Assembly: GCA_032716605.1 (NCBI GenBank)
Contig: CM064495.1
Span: forward strand, 25,327,760-25,391,759
Source of the DNA: Paralithodes platypus
Lineage: Eukaryota; Arthropoda; Malacostraca; Decapoda; Lithodidae
Reading direction: 5' to 3'
Length of the DNA stretch: 64,000 nt
Shown: positions 44,491-54,462 of the stretch, in pieces
Numbering within the stretch: position 1 is the stretch's first letter
Layout: each line of letters begins with the position of its first letter
The notes under the pieces: model-generated
What the model saw: only the letters and a program-made list of their open reading frames with translations
What the model was told of the DNA's origin: nothing
Database searches by the model: none
Program-made: the position numbers and the translations under genes

Positions 44491-45047
44491 GTGGCCCTTA
44501 AGTCACTTTGTTTACTTTCAAGAAAAGGGGGGGGGGGGTGCAGTCAGTGTAACATAGGACACCCTAGACCCCGCCGGAGTATAAGAGCTGTGATACGAGT
44601 ATGGATAATGTGATATGAAAATTTCTCTGTTCTATTCAGTGCGGGAAATTGTGCTAGTACAATGTTAGTACAAACAACAGTGTTGTTATATTAGTTTTGG
44701 CTGTGAAAGCAATTTAGTTTTAAGCATTGGATATATTTTGCAAAATATTTCCACGAGTATTATGGGGTTATATGTGCACATGTAAACTTATAAGTTTTTA
44801 TTTTTCACCACTTATGTTGAGTGGGGTGCCTTTTTAACTTACAGATCTGTTCGCAGAGTCTCAAGAGTGAACCTTTTATATCAAGCAGGCTTCTTTGAAG
44901 CACGCCCCTGCTTGACCCCCTTTTGTATATATGTGCTGCGCCATTAAATATATTTTTCAATGTAAGAATACTATGTGGTTGTTTGATTATCTGCTTTTCT
45001 AGAGTTATGATATGATTACGAATGTCCCCCTCCAATCTTAGAAATCA
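44491..45047 (+). other. 3' untranslated region of DIRS copy B
   Basis: Non-coding: a G run at 44527-44536, CACCCTAGACCCCGCCGGAG, a GTGCACATGTAAACTTATAAG region and a GGCAGG/CCTGC inverted motif around 44880-44915. Same layout as 157-741 in copy A and 51022-51587 in copy C. No gene. Confidence 0.65.
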
Positions 45048-45154
45048 GGCATGTTCGTCAATGATGGAGGGGCCACTAATAAATTATAGGTTTGACTCCT
45101 GTAAGGAGATAAAGAAAACCTAATATTTAGTAGTGGCCCCGTAATCATTGACGA
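45048..45154 (+). repeat. Internal complementary region (ICR) of DIRS copy B
   Basis: GGCATGTTCGTCAATGATGG to CCACTAATAAA (inverse of the left end), joined directly to ATAGGTTTGACTCC to GGCCCCGTAATCATTGACGA (inverse of the right end at 45510-45578). Both real ends of this copy are present, so the match to a circle junction can be read directly. Confidence 0.9.
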
Positions 45155-45224
45155 CTGGGGCCCTCCCGACCATCCCCTTCCCATTCGTTGATGTATTAAG
45201 GATTTTGGTTTACTTGATATGTCA

Positions 45225-45578
45225 GTGAAGGAAGAATGACGCCTGAGTCAGCGTCTGGTCAAAGATCCACACAAGTACATCCACGATATTATGGAAAGCT
45301 TATTGAATAGTTATTCTCATTTTCTTTTTGTTTTTATTTTTTACGAAGTTTTTTCGTAGTGAGAACCCAATTCATAATGACTGAAGCCATGAGTGAGGTC
45401 GCGTGCGCTCATGATGAAGGCTCCTCAAATGTTAAATGCTCTGCGCGGTAGATTCAAACTACGGCGGATGAGTGTTTGAAGAGGGTGCCCTTATGTAATA
45501 GGCATGTTCGTCAATGATTACGGGGCCACTACTAAATATTAGGTTTTCTTTATCTCCTTACAGGAGTCAAACCTATAA
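45225..45578 (+). repeat. Right inverted terminal repeat and right extension of DIRS copy B
   Basis: 45225-45520 is the inverse complement of 32480-32780. It is followed by a ~65-bp extension found only at right ends (ATTACGGGGCCACTACTAA to GGAGTCAAACCTATA). LINE sequence resumes at GCCATTAAG. Confidence 0.88.
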
Positions 45579-45739
45579 TGCCATTAAGAATAGGATTGTC
45601 AGAGTCATCGACAATAGTGGTCTCTTGAAGAGAGTCTGGTAAAGGTTGTGAGTGTGGAGAGGGTTGTGTGGATGGAGGTGAAGGGGTAGATGTAAGGTCT
45701 GTAATTTTTTCAGAAATAGTTGTGAATTGTGTGACTAGT

Positions 45740-48354
45740 TTAGGAACAAGGGTGGGGCAGTGGAGGAGTTTTTGGCACAGTGTTCATATATAGATAAGCG
45801 GAGGTAACATATTCATCAGGGTTAGGGGGAAGTGTACGTGTGGTGACAAATTCCTGCGTCCGAGCAAGGAGGCAGGGATCCGTGGCACAGATATGGGGTG
45901 TGATGTAATTACGGAAACAAATTGGACATCCACATTTGTCAGGTGGGATATTGGTGTGACATTTCAATACAGGAGATTGTGAGGGGCTCGGGGTATGATG
46001 AGTCTTTATCGAAGGTTCGTCAGATGATGGTGTCGTAGGGTTAGCAGGAGTTTGTGGGAGAATGTCCCTAGGTTTGGGAGCATCGGGATCTGGGCAGTGG
46101 GGAGCGGCTAACGGAACATGTCGCTCAAGGGTACAGGGAGGATCAGGCGTGGTGAGGGTGGTACGCACATTGACAGGAGGTTGGTGAACATCAAATCGGG
46201 ATTGTGATAGCTCTATATTAGTCAAGTCAGAATCCAACAGGTTATTGTCCTTCAGGAATCTCTGCATCAAGTCCTTGGGCGTAGGATCAGATTCACAAAT
46301 ATGGGTGACACAATAACAAGGAGTAGGGTGAATTTGAGCATCTTCCACTGGAGCTCGCTTGGAAAGAAATTTGTGAAGATGTTCGGTGAGTACTGTACGG
46401 GTAGAAGTCTTGTGCTGAAGTAGAAAGAATCGGTCGCAGTTATGGCAGCCACAGTCCGGATCGTGGGTAGGCATAACCCACTTCTGTGTGGTGGAGCCGA
46501 GTTTCGAGGTCCGGGATAATGACCGGATAGGACTTGCAACCTTACGCTTTTTCCGAGGCTGCGACTGGGTGGAGTGAGATTGGGGAGAAGTCTCTATATC
46601 TGGTACTGTGTTACATTCCATGAGGTTCTCTTCGGCAGTCATGTTCCAAAACTCAGTATCATCGGTCAAGTTAGTAAATCCCTCGAACCTGTTAGAGGTG
46701 GATAGGTCTGGGGAGTTAAGGTGAACTAAACGGAAGGTATCATTGGTGGGGTATTGTTGTGGGCTAATAGGTGGTGCCGGAGGCTGCTCTGGACGCAAGT
46801 GGTCAGAGGAGTCAGCGGGTGTAGTTGATTCATACCGTCGATATGGAGGAGATTTACTTTCCTGCCTTAATTGTGCTGCAGCAGACCGGAAGGGGAGTCC
46901 TTTTGTGGCCTGTAAATGTAATACGTCACGATGAAACGCAAAGTACGGGTATGTTCTGTCATTGGCTTTGTGGGACCCGTCACAATTTGCACAACGGGGC
47001 GCTCTGGCTTGACAATTGTTGAGAGCATGTTGTTCTGAGCCGCAATTTAAGCAACGAGCATTGAGAGCCCGACACTGTGGGGTTGAATGCCCAAGCTTCC
47101 AGCAATTTGTGCATTGTCTCGGCTTGTTAACATACCTTCGTACTTGCAGTTGGCGACCTGCAAGACGGACATGCATAGGGAGGTCATGGCGCTTAAAATA
47201 GATTTTGACTATGCGTAGTGGGGGCCGATTTCCATGCTGAGGAGCAGTATAAGTGTCCACTTTAACAACAGTGGGGTCAGTTCTTTGCAATAATTTTAAG
47301 ATACGATTGGTTGAGTCTGTAAAGCTCTGATCTGCAAATTCGAAGTCGGAAGGGAGCACAACCGTGCCAGTACACTGATTCAGGTATTCATCTGGTTTAC
47401 CTGTGTATCTGTCGTTGGGGATGTCGAGGTAGGCTTGTAAGGCTTCTGATTGCTCCTGTGTTTTCACCTCAATCATGCGCTTGGCCGATCCAACAGCATG
47501 CATGGTGAAGTCACCAATATCTTGTGCGAGAGTATCGTATAGACTAAAATCATCCATAGGTTCACCAGAGACCGTGAAAAACCGTGACCAATCAGGGGGA
47601 CTGAACATAGCGTTATAAGTGTCCTTCGAAGCAGGGGTATACGTGTGACGCTTACGCCTTTGTCGGATTTGCGAAGGTACGAACGGTTGAAGCATGTGAA
47701 TGGCAGAGGAAATACCGGCAAGGTCTTTTCCTGTACCTGCATCAATGGCCCGTTGAGATCGTGGAGGTACAGAAGCAGGTTTAATTGAGGTAGTAGATCC
47801 TGCATCCGGAGGGAAGATGGTAACAGATGTAGTCACAGACGGGTCAGGGATGCAAGAAGCATCCGTAGGGGTCAGCTGAGGGCATGCGAGCTTCTTCATT
47901 AAGGTTGTCAACGGAATGAAGAGGTAGGCTAAGGCTAGAATCATAATCTGGTAATTTAGAAGTTAAAGTCGAGACTGTGGGGTTGACATCACTATTATTG
48001 ATCACAGAGGCAGTACTTTGCATAGGAATTGATGCCGGGGAGATCACCTGATTGATCTCACTACCCGACGATGGAGAATTCGTCACAGTATCCTCAGGAG
48101 GTTTGCCAAGGTCTGTGGGTGCCATGCCTGAGTGGGGAACTCCGGCACTGTTGGCAGCAGGGGAAGGGTCCTTGAGGCAGTCCAATTTCTCGCAGGGGTC
48201 GGGGTCGGCGTTGGAGGGGGCAATTTTAGATTCCATAGGACGAATATTTCTAAATTCATCTGAGTCAGATTCCAAACCCACCATGGAGCCACAATTAGAG
48301 GATGGGACGACCGCACTAGGAATTCTTGCAGATATACACCCCGACTAATGCACC
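45740..48354 (-). pseudogene. I-like LINE ORF1 (Gag-like, zinc knuckles), frameshifted and interrupted
   Basis: RNA-binding ORF1 protein of the I-like LINE. The long frame (45740-47944) contains VRRYVNKPRQCTNCWKLGHSTPQC and CLNCGSEQHALNNC, two CCHC knuckles. A third (CANCDGSHKANDRTYPYF) has Tyr where the last Cys is expected. The C-terminus is Pro/Thr-rich with Cys/His pairs (CGCHNCDRF and CGCPICFRN). The N-terminal part (48284 down to ~47860, MVGLESDSDEFRNIRP) is in another frame. The very start is beyond the piggyBac insertion, at about 60883. Confidence 0.83.
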
Positions 48355-48569
48355 TTAACCCTCCTGGCCCGGGCAGGCTCTCCAAAGGACGGAGCTCGTA
48401 TCCGGGCGATCTGGCCGAATATCAACAAAAGTAAACTAAGGTTAATCTCGCTTAATATATTACCTACATTAATCAAACATATATAGAAATGGGCGCCTTA
48501 CCTTGATGCGTAGAATGGCGTTGAGTAGAGCTCTCTAGGTCAACTGGTTCCGGAGTGATGGTGATGGAA

Positions 48570-49206
48570 GTGGAGGTAACTTTTGCCGCGTATTTACCTC
48601 GGCGCGTCCGAACACTCAACCGCGGCCCCGGCTACGACGCCCAGTTGCACTCGTCGCTCCACCCGCAATTATGCCGGGAAGCGATTTGATAGTGTTTTAT
48701 TGGTTATTCTGTCATTTATTATAGTTATTATGTTATTTTCACTCAATAAAGTTATTTACATGAACTTATTTGTGTCTCTGTCATTACTTCGTTATTACTT
48801 CGTTTTATTATTATTATTATGATTATAGTGTCACTTTCACTGGACTTTGATAATTGGTAGTGTCATTTCCCCTTTTATGTATTGTTAGGTAAGCTAATAA
48901 TATGTATAGTGTCACTGTCACTTGTTCATATTGTTATGAAGGCACTTATTATTACTTGTGTGTGTCTCTTTCACTTATACTTAGTTTTATTATTATTATA
49001 CTGTCACTTTGACTGGCCTAGGCTTATTGAGTGTCATTTTCACTTATTTATTGTTAGAAATATATATTTTAGTGTCACTTTCACTAGTTCATATTGTTAT
49101 TGAAGGCACTTATTATTACTTATATGTGTCCTTTTCACTTATACTTAGTTATATTATTATTCTTAGCCTACATTTGAGTGTCACTTTCACTGTTGTCACT
49201 TCCACT
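48570..49206 (-). repeat. piggyBac subterminal repeats
   Basis: Between the left end and the transposase stop, a ~170-bp unit is repeated imperfectly about twice (48830-49000 and 49060-49200), with many copies of TAGTGTCACTTTCACT and TTATTATTACTTRTRTGTGTC. Repeated subterminal motifs are often transposase binding sites in piggyBac elements; here that is inference. No gene. Confidence 0.55.
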
Positions 49207-50490
49207 TCAAAAGTTTATTAGAGTATGGAAGTCGTTGAAGCAGGTGCCAGCACACAGTCCAACTTGACATTCGAGGCATTCCCAAGTGGTTTTTGTGGTT
49301 TTGCAGGGTCTTCTTGTTGTGTGGCTGCACACATGGCACCTCTTCTGGATTCTGGTGTTAATACCTGGTGCTTTGAAAGGAAGGGCGTTGAGCTGGTGCT
49401 TCCTGAAAAATTCAGCACACCCCGTTCTGTCCAGCTGGCCTGGTCCTTGTAGTGGCCTCCCTGGTGTACCCGCATGTTTAGCCAGGAGCTCAAGTATCAC
49501 CTGCTTGCGGAACTTCCGCAGGGACTTGTACTTCTTGTCTCCTGGAGTCCTCAGACGGTAGATGTTGTAGGCATTGAGGACCGACATATCTACCGTATGC
49601 AAGATAAACTTCTTGTACCACCTGCAAGATGTTCGCAGGCAGTCGATGAAGCCCATCTGCATGTCGGACTTGTCAACGAGGCGCATGTTGAGGTTATAAT
49701 CCAGGACAGCAGCTGGTTTCTGGACGGGGTTCTTGGTTCTTCGGTCCACCTTCCCTGTGGCGACCATCTCGGCCTTGTGGCATGTGGTGAGGAGGTTGAC
49801 CTTGCGCTGGTCATGCCAGTGGATGGACAGGATGGGGCCACTCTTCTTGTGGATGATATCCGCCTTCTTCATCTTGGTTGGGTAGCCTGGCATGCCCTTC
49901 CTCTTGCCCTTGACTGTGCCGACAGTTCCGGTCTTGCGGTCATGGAGGTACTTGGTCAGGAGAGGCGACGTGTAGTAATTATCTGTGTAGAGGATGTGGT
50001 TTTTATTGAAGTGCCTCTCCATCATCTTCTTCACTACAGCGCCACCAAAACCAATGAGGGGGTCAGTCTCAATTTCTCCAGCCTTGCCGCTGTAGACTAT
50101 AAAGTCAAGCACATACCCCGTCAAACAGTCGCAGAGGACGAAGAGCTTGATGCCGAAGCGGTGTCTCTTGGACGGGATATACTGTCGGAAGTGCAGCCTA
50201 CCACGGAACAGGACCAGAGACTCGTCGAGGCACATCTTCTGGAAAGGAATCAGGTAGGTGGTGAACCGATGACGTATCATGTCATACAGCTTCCTGATCT
50301 TCCATAATGAGTCGGGAAGGTGGACTGCCATGTTGTTTGTCAGGTGGAGATACGAGAGGATGTCGAAGTACCTGTCCCTGGACATGTACTTGCCAAATGC
50401 TGGAGTCGTTATGATGTCGCCAGTGATCCAGTAGTCTGCCAGAGCGTGCTTCCTGATATGTGTCATCAGCATTGTGAGTGCCAAGAACAC
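49207..50490 (-). pseudogene. piggyBac transposase, C-terminal two thirds
   Basis: piggyBac DDD transposase, which cuts and pastes the element at TTAA. From the DIRS junction: VFLALTMLMTHIRKH, YMSRDRYFDILSYLHL, LDESLVLFRGR (first Asp, ~residue 111 of the open frame), ILYTDNYYTSPLL (second Asp, ~192), YNLNMRLVDKSDMQMG (third Asp, ~295), and a C-terminal Cys-rich domain (CHVCSHTTRRPC to ECLECQVGLCAGTC) like the zinc-binding tail of this family. The first ~22 residues of the open frame belong to DIRS. The frame is otherwise intact. Confidence 0.92.
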
Positions 50491-50850
50491 ATTATAGGTT
50501 TGACTCCTGTAAGGAGATAAAGAAAACCTAATATTTAGTAGTGGCCCCGTAATCATTGACGAACATGCCTATTACATAAGGCATCCTCTTCAAACACTAA
50601 TCCGCCGTAGTTTGAATCTACCGCGCAGAGCATTTAAAAACTGAGGAGCCTTCATCATGAGCGCACGCGACCTCACTCATGGCTTCAGTCATTATGAATT
50701 GGGTTCTCACTACGAAAAAACTTCGTAAAAAATAAAAACAAAAAGAAAATAAGAATAACTATCTAATAAGCTTTCCATCATATCGTGGATGTACTTGTGT
50801 GGATCTCTGACCAGACGCTGATTCAGGCGTCATTCTTCCTTCACTGACAT
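50491..50850 (-). repeat. Right extension and right inverted terminal repeat of DIRS copy C
   Basis: Begins ATTATAGGTTTGACTCC (right-only extension, ~65 bp), then the terminal repeat from GACGAACATGCCTATTAC to GTCATTCTTCC. This is the inverse of 58860-59165. Confidence 0.88.
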
Positions 50851-50913
50851 ATCAAGTAAACCGAAATCCTCAATACATCAACGAATGGGAAGGGGACGGT
50901 CGGGAGGGCCCCA

Positions 50914-51021
50914 GTCGTCAATGATTACGGGGCCACTACTAAATATTAGGTTTTCTTTATCTCCTTACAGGAGTCAAACCTATAATTTATTAGTGGCCCC
51001 TCCATCATTGACGAACATGCC
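50914..51021 (-). repeat. Internal complementary region (ICR) of DIRS copy C
   Basis: Same junction-type block as in copies A and B, matching exactly the right extension (50491-50560) joined to the left end (59125-59165) of this very copy. Confidence 0.9.
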
Positions 51022-51587
51022 TGATTTCTAAGACTGGAGGGGGACATTCGTAATCATATCATAACTCTAGAAAAGCAGATAATAAAAACAACCACATAGT
51101 ATTCTTACTTTTGAAAAATATATTTAATATGGCGTAGGCCGGGAATATACAAGAAAGGGGTTCAGGCAGGTGCGTGCTTCAAAGAAGCCTGCCTGAGAAA
51201 AAATAGGTAACCCTGAAGATTCTGTACACAGATCTGTAGTTACAAAGGCACCCCACTCAACGAGTGGTGACAAAAATAACAAGTTATCAGTTTATATGTG
51301 CACATAATAAACCCCAAAATAATCGTGGAGATAAATTGCAAATGATCTTCACTGTTTTAATATTAAATTGCTTTCGCAGCTAAAACTACTATAACAACCC
51401 CGTTGTTTTGTACTAACATTTGTACTTAGCACAATTTCTCGCTGAGAAATTTTCATATCACATTAACCATAAATTGTATCACAGCTCTCACACTCCGGCG
51501 GGGTCTAGGGTGTCCTATGTCAACTGACTGCACCCCCCCCCCCCCCCCCTTTCCCTTGAAAGTAAACAAAAGTGACTGCAGGGCCAC
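51022..51587 (-). other. 3' untranslated region of DIRS copy C
   Basis: Non-coding. It contains a C run of ~17 (51533-51549) next to CCTTTCCCTTGAAAG, and CCGGCGGGGTCTAGGG. No gene. Confidence 0.65.
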
Positions 51588-52568
51588 CTAGACCCTCTGC
51601 CTTAAAGCTATACATGGTAAGGAAGGTTTATCTAGAGCAACTGACAAGTATCTAGACAAAAACGTATGATTAGACACCCACAACTGAGTGGACGCAATAT
51701 CTTCTACTGAAATTTTTTTCAGGAAACGTAAAGAGGCTGCCCATTTGCGTAAATCGTGGGCCCGACCCACAACGCCGGGATTACTCTCTTTAATGACTTC
51801 GACCAGAAGAGAGGCTAATCGCCGTTTAAGTAAGCGTTTACCCGTACTTGCTACCCATAAAGCACCTTGGGGGTTTTGAGGAGCTACTCTCAAATATTTG
51901 GTTAGAGCTTGCACTGGACAAAGATTATGATGCACCTTTCCCCTTTTTAACGCCGGCACCGTGAACTCAGAAAACACGTGTGCACTATGCTCATTCTTGG
52001 CTACAAATCCTGGGGAAGGTGCAATGTAAATACATTCATTAAGTCTTCCAAACCTAAGGCAATTAGGTGTGTTACTCATCGCCGCCAGCTCAGACACTCT
52101 GTTCCCGGTGGCCAAAGCCAAAAGGAAAACAGCCTTTTTTAAGAGTAAAGCAAAGTCTGCAGTATTTTGGTACAGACGAGAGTGAAGTAAAGACAAAGCT
52201 TTTTCCAGAGACCAAGTGGGCATGAGCTGACGGGGAGGTGGGCGGAGTTTAAAACAAGCTCTCATAAAACCTGTTTCCTCCGCCACCGGTATGGAGAGAC
52301 CTGTAAGGTCAAAAAAGGGCACTCTAATCGCAGTTAAGTGATTTTTTAACGTTACCACAGATAAATGTTTCTGCTCAAACAGATAATTTAAATAATTGAA
52401 CACTAAAGCTACTGATGGCACAGTCTGTTCTGTTCTAATGATCCAAGAAGTAAAGGCTTGCCAATGTGAGTGATACTGTCGTTTCGTAGACTGAGTATAT
52501 TGATTTAATAATTTATTGGTCACATCTCTACCGTATGGTGCTAGCCACTTGGCCTCCTGAATGTCCAT
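51588..52568 (-). CDS. DIRS tyrosine recombinase, copy C, intact
   Basis: DIRS-type tyrosine recombinase, ~327 residues counted from MDIQEAKWLAPYGRD at 52568; the true start is uncertain because the same frame stays open upstream to 54395 (935 codons) across the RT gene. Catalytic residues: Arg in ALATGNRVSEL, His and Arg in AHDLRKWAAS (33 residues before the Tyr), Trp in TQLWVSN and Tyr in HTFLSRYLSV. It ends CIALRQRV. It should integrate circular DNA by strand exchange. No inactivating change is visible. Confidence 0.92.
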   Translation of the reverse strand: MDIQEAKWLAPYGRDVTNKLLNQYTQSTKRQYHSHWQAFTSWIIRTEQTVPSVALVFNYLNYLFEQKHLSVVTLKNHLTAIRVPFFDLTGLSIPVAEETGFMRACFKLRPPPRQLMPTWSLEKALSLLHSRLYQNTADFALLLKKAVFLLALATGNRVSELAAMSNTPNCLRFGRLNECIYIAPSPGFVAKNEHSAHVFSEFTVPALKRGKVHHNLCPVQALTKYLRVAPQNPQGALWVASTGKRLLKRRLASLLVEVIKESNPGVVGRAHDLRKWAASLRFLKKISVEDIASTQLWVSNHTFLSRYLSVALDKPSLPCIALRQRV

Positions 52569-54445
52569 AATGCAAAAGTCAGCGAGGTCGCTAGGTTGCC
52601 AATCGTGTCTAAGTGGAAATACCCGACCGGGAGCGACACCGGGTGCGGGCACCACGTTTTCAATTGCTGGTACCACAACTGCGCCGGCCACAGGGGCGCG
52701 ATTAGTGAGACTAAGCCTCGATAATCTCGTAGTTTGTTCACTACGTGGCACATTAGTGACGCATCTGGCGGTGGAAACAGATAGATGGAGCTCCATCTGT
52801 TCCAGTCTATCACTAGGGCGTCTGGCCCCCCTGCCGGCGTTTTCGTCCGGCGGGTGAGGTATAGAGGGAGTTTGTGAGTCTCCTCGGACGCAAACAGATC
52901 CACTTGTGGATGGGAGAGCTCTGCAATCATTAGGTTGAAAATGGGTTGCTTGAGCTCCCATTCTACTGTCGTGCTCTGTCTCCGGGACAGAGCGTCTGCC
53001 CAGACGTTCGCTACGCCTGGGAGATAAGATGCGTGAAGATAAATGTCTAGTCTGTTGGCTAGAGTAAAAATCTCTTCCGACACGTTTAGCAACCTCCTTG
53101 ACCTCGTTGATCCTTGTTTCTGAATACAGTGAACTGCGTTCAGATTGTCCATTCTGAAGGCCACCGACTTGCCCCGTAACGCAGGGCCGTGAGCCTGAAG
53201 GAAATACAAGGGGACTAGTAATTCTTTGACATTGATGTGAGAGATTTCTAAGTGGGACCAAAGCCCCTGACCCTGGTGCCCCTGATTTGACTGAAATCCC
53301 CAACCTATTGTGCCTGACGCATCCGTGTCTACCCATACCGTTGGTGGAGGAGAGGTCCATGACATTATTGAGTGCAACGTTTCCCTCTTTGCCCAGACCG
53401 CTAGTAAGGTGTGGATTAATTTCGGGATGGGCCATAATTTTCCCGCCGGTAAGAGTGGGAAATATTTGTTGCCTTCCAATATTAAGCGTTTTACTTTCAA
53501 CCGGCCCAACATGACAGTTAGTTGAATCCAGTTGAGAGAGCCGACCAGAGACTCCCAGACCCTCCGCGTCGTAGTCAGACTGTGAAGAAACATGAACAGT
53601 TTCCTGCGAAACCTGTTGCGATTGTCCACACTCTGACTCAGAGTGAGAGCGGCCGTGTCCCAGACCAGCCCTATCCACTGAATTACTCGTGAGGGAACAA
53701 GGTTTGACTTTACCAGATTTACCTTGAACCCTAGAGTTTTGACATGATTTAAAATTATGTTGACATGTTTGATGCATAATTGTTGTGTCTCTGCCACCAC
53801 CAGCCAGTCGTCTAGGTACCATAACACTCTGATCCCTTGTTTTAACAATGGCATCAGGGCTTGCCGGACTAATTTCGTGAATAATCGAGGTGCTAGGTTC
53901 AAACCGAACGGCATCCTTTGAAAAACAAAATTTTGGTGCCTGATCCGTAAGGCCAAAAACCTTTGAAATCTTTTGTTGACCGATACGTGCCAATAGGCGT
54001 CTGTCAGGTCTAGTGAACACATCCAACCTCCCGGCGGAAGTGTTAGCCTGATTTGGTGTACTGTTAACATTCTGAAAGACTCGTTGTGAATGTGAAGGTT
54101 CAGATAAGACAGGTCTACGACCGGTCTCATCTGAACACTGTCCCTTTTGGGAACCAAAAATAGTTTGGACGTGAATACAGGGTAATTTGGGGGGACCGGG
54201 ATGATGACATTCTTGGCAATCATTTCCTGGACCAGTGACTCCACCTCTAAAGAAACAAAATTCGCCGTTGTCGGCTGACGTAAGCGAGGTCGCCGGAGCC
54301 ACTGCCAAGTGATGCCTTTGCGTGCCACCATCCGTGCCCAAGTGTTTAAAGGCCATGCTTGGTGACACGTTCGGAACGACCCAGTTAGAAGACAAGGGTT
54401 CGCCGGCTGTACTACCCTCGGGTCCTCCGGCCTTAAGGTTGGCAC
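52541..54445 (-). CDS. DIRS reverse transcriptase/RNase H, copy C, intact
   Basis: 634-residue enzyme. Polymerase motifs: MRPVVDLSYLN (~107), CSLDLTDAYWHV (motif A Asp, ~146), MPFGLNLAPRLF (~178) and LWYLDDWLVV (YLDD at 210-213). RNase H: WVDTDASGTIGWG (Asp ~373), VKELLVPLYF (Glu ~408), RMDNLNAVHC (Asp ~433) and VWADALSRR (Asp ~484). A DIRS-typical tail follows (PQVDLFASEETHKLP and WNRWSSIYLFPP). It overlaps the recombinase start by 28 bp; ~18 bp separate its first Met from the gag stop. The first Met may not be the true start if gag and RT are joined by frameshifting. Confidence 0.92.
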   Translation of the reverse strand: MPTLRPEDPRVVQPANPCLLTGSFRTCHQAWPLNTWARMVARKGITWQWLRRPRLRQPTTANFVSLEVESLVQEMIAKNVIIPVPPNYPVFTSKLFLVPKRDSVQMRPVVDLSYLNLHIHNESFRMLTVHQIRLTLPPGGWMCSLDLTDAYWHVSVNKRFQRFLALRIRHQNFVFQRMPFGLNLAPRLFTKLVRQALMPLLKQGIRVLWYLDDWLVVAETQQLCIKHVNIILNHVKTLGFKVNLVKSNLVPSRVIQWIGLVWDTAALTLSQSVDNRNRFRRKLFMFLHSLTTTRRVWESLVGSLNWIQLTVMLGRLKVKRLILEGNKYFPLLPAGKLWPIPKLIHTLLAVWAKRETLHSIMSWTSPPPTVWVDTDASGTIGWGFQSNQGHQGQGLWSHLEISHINVKELLVPLYFLQAHGPALRGKSVAFRMDNLNAVHCIQKQGSTRSRRLLNVSEEIFTLANRLDIYLHASYLPGVANVWADALSRRQSTTVEWELKQPIFNLMIAELSHPQVDLFASEETHKLPLYLTRRTKTPAGGPDALVIDWNRWSSIYLFPPPDASLMCHVVNKLRDYRGLVSLIAPLWPAQLWYQQLKTWCPHPVSLPVGYFHLDTIGNLATSLTFALWTFRRPSG

Positions 54446-54462
54446 CGGGAGTGAGAGAGACT

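Larger units (their letters stand above)
32472..45578 (+). mobile_element. DIRS family 1 retrotransposon, copy B (both ends present)
   Basis: The only family 1 copy in the window whose two ends and all three genes lie on the plus strand. Left repeat 32480-32780, 5' leader, gag 34373-37020, RT/RNase H 37064-38950, recombinase 38923-44490 split by two TTAA insertions, ICR 45048-45154, right repeat 45225-45520 with its extension to 45578. Without the insertions it is ~8.5 kb. It interrupts the I-like LINE just upstream of ORF2; the flanks GTTAT and GCCATTAAG rejoin with only an AT shared. Multiple frameshifts make it inactive. Confidence 0.93.

Noticed and set aside
49474..50307. 277-codon frame on the plus strand
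   Set aside because: Antisense shadow of the piggyBac transposase, which has clear catalytic motifs on the other strand.
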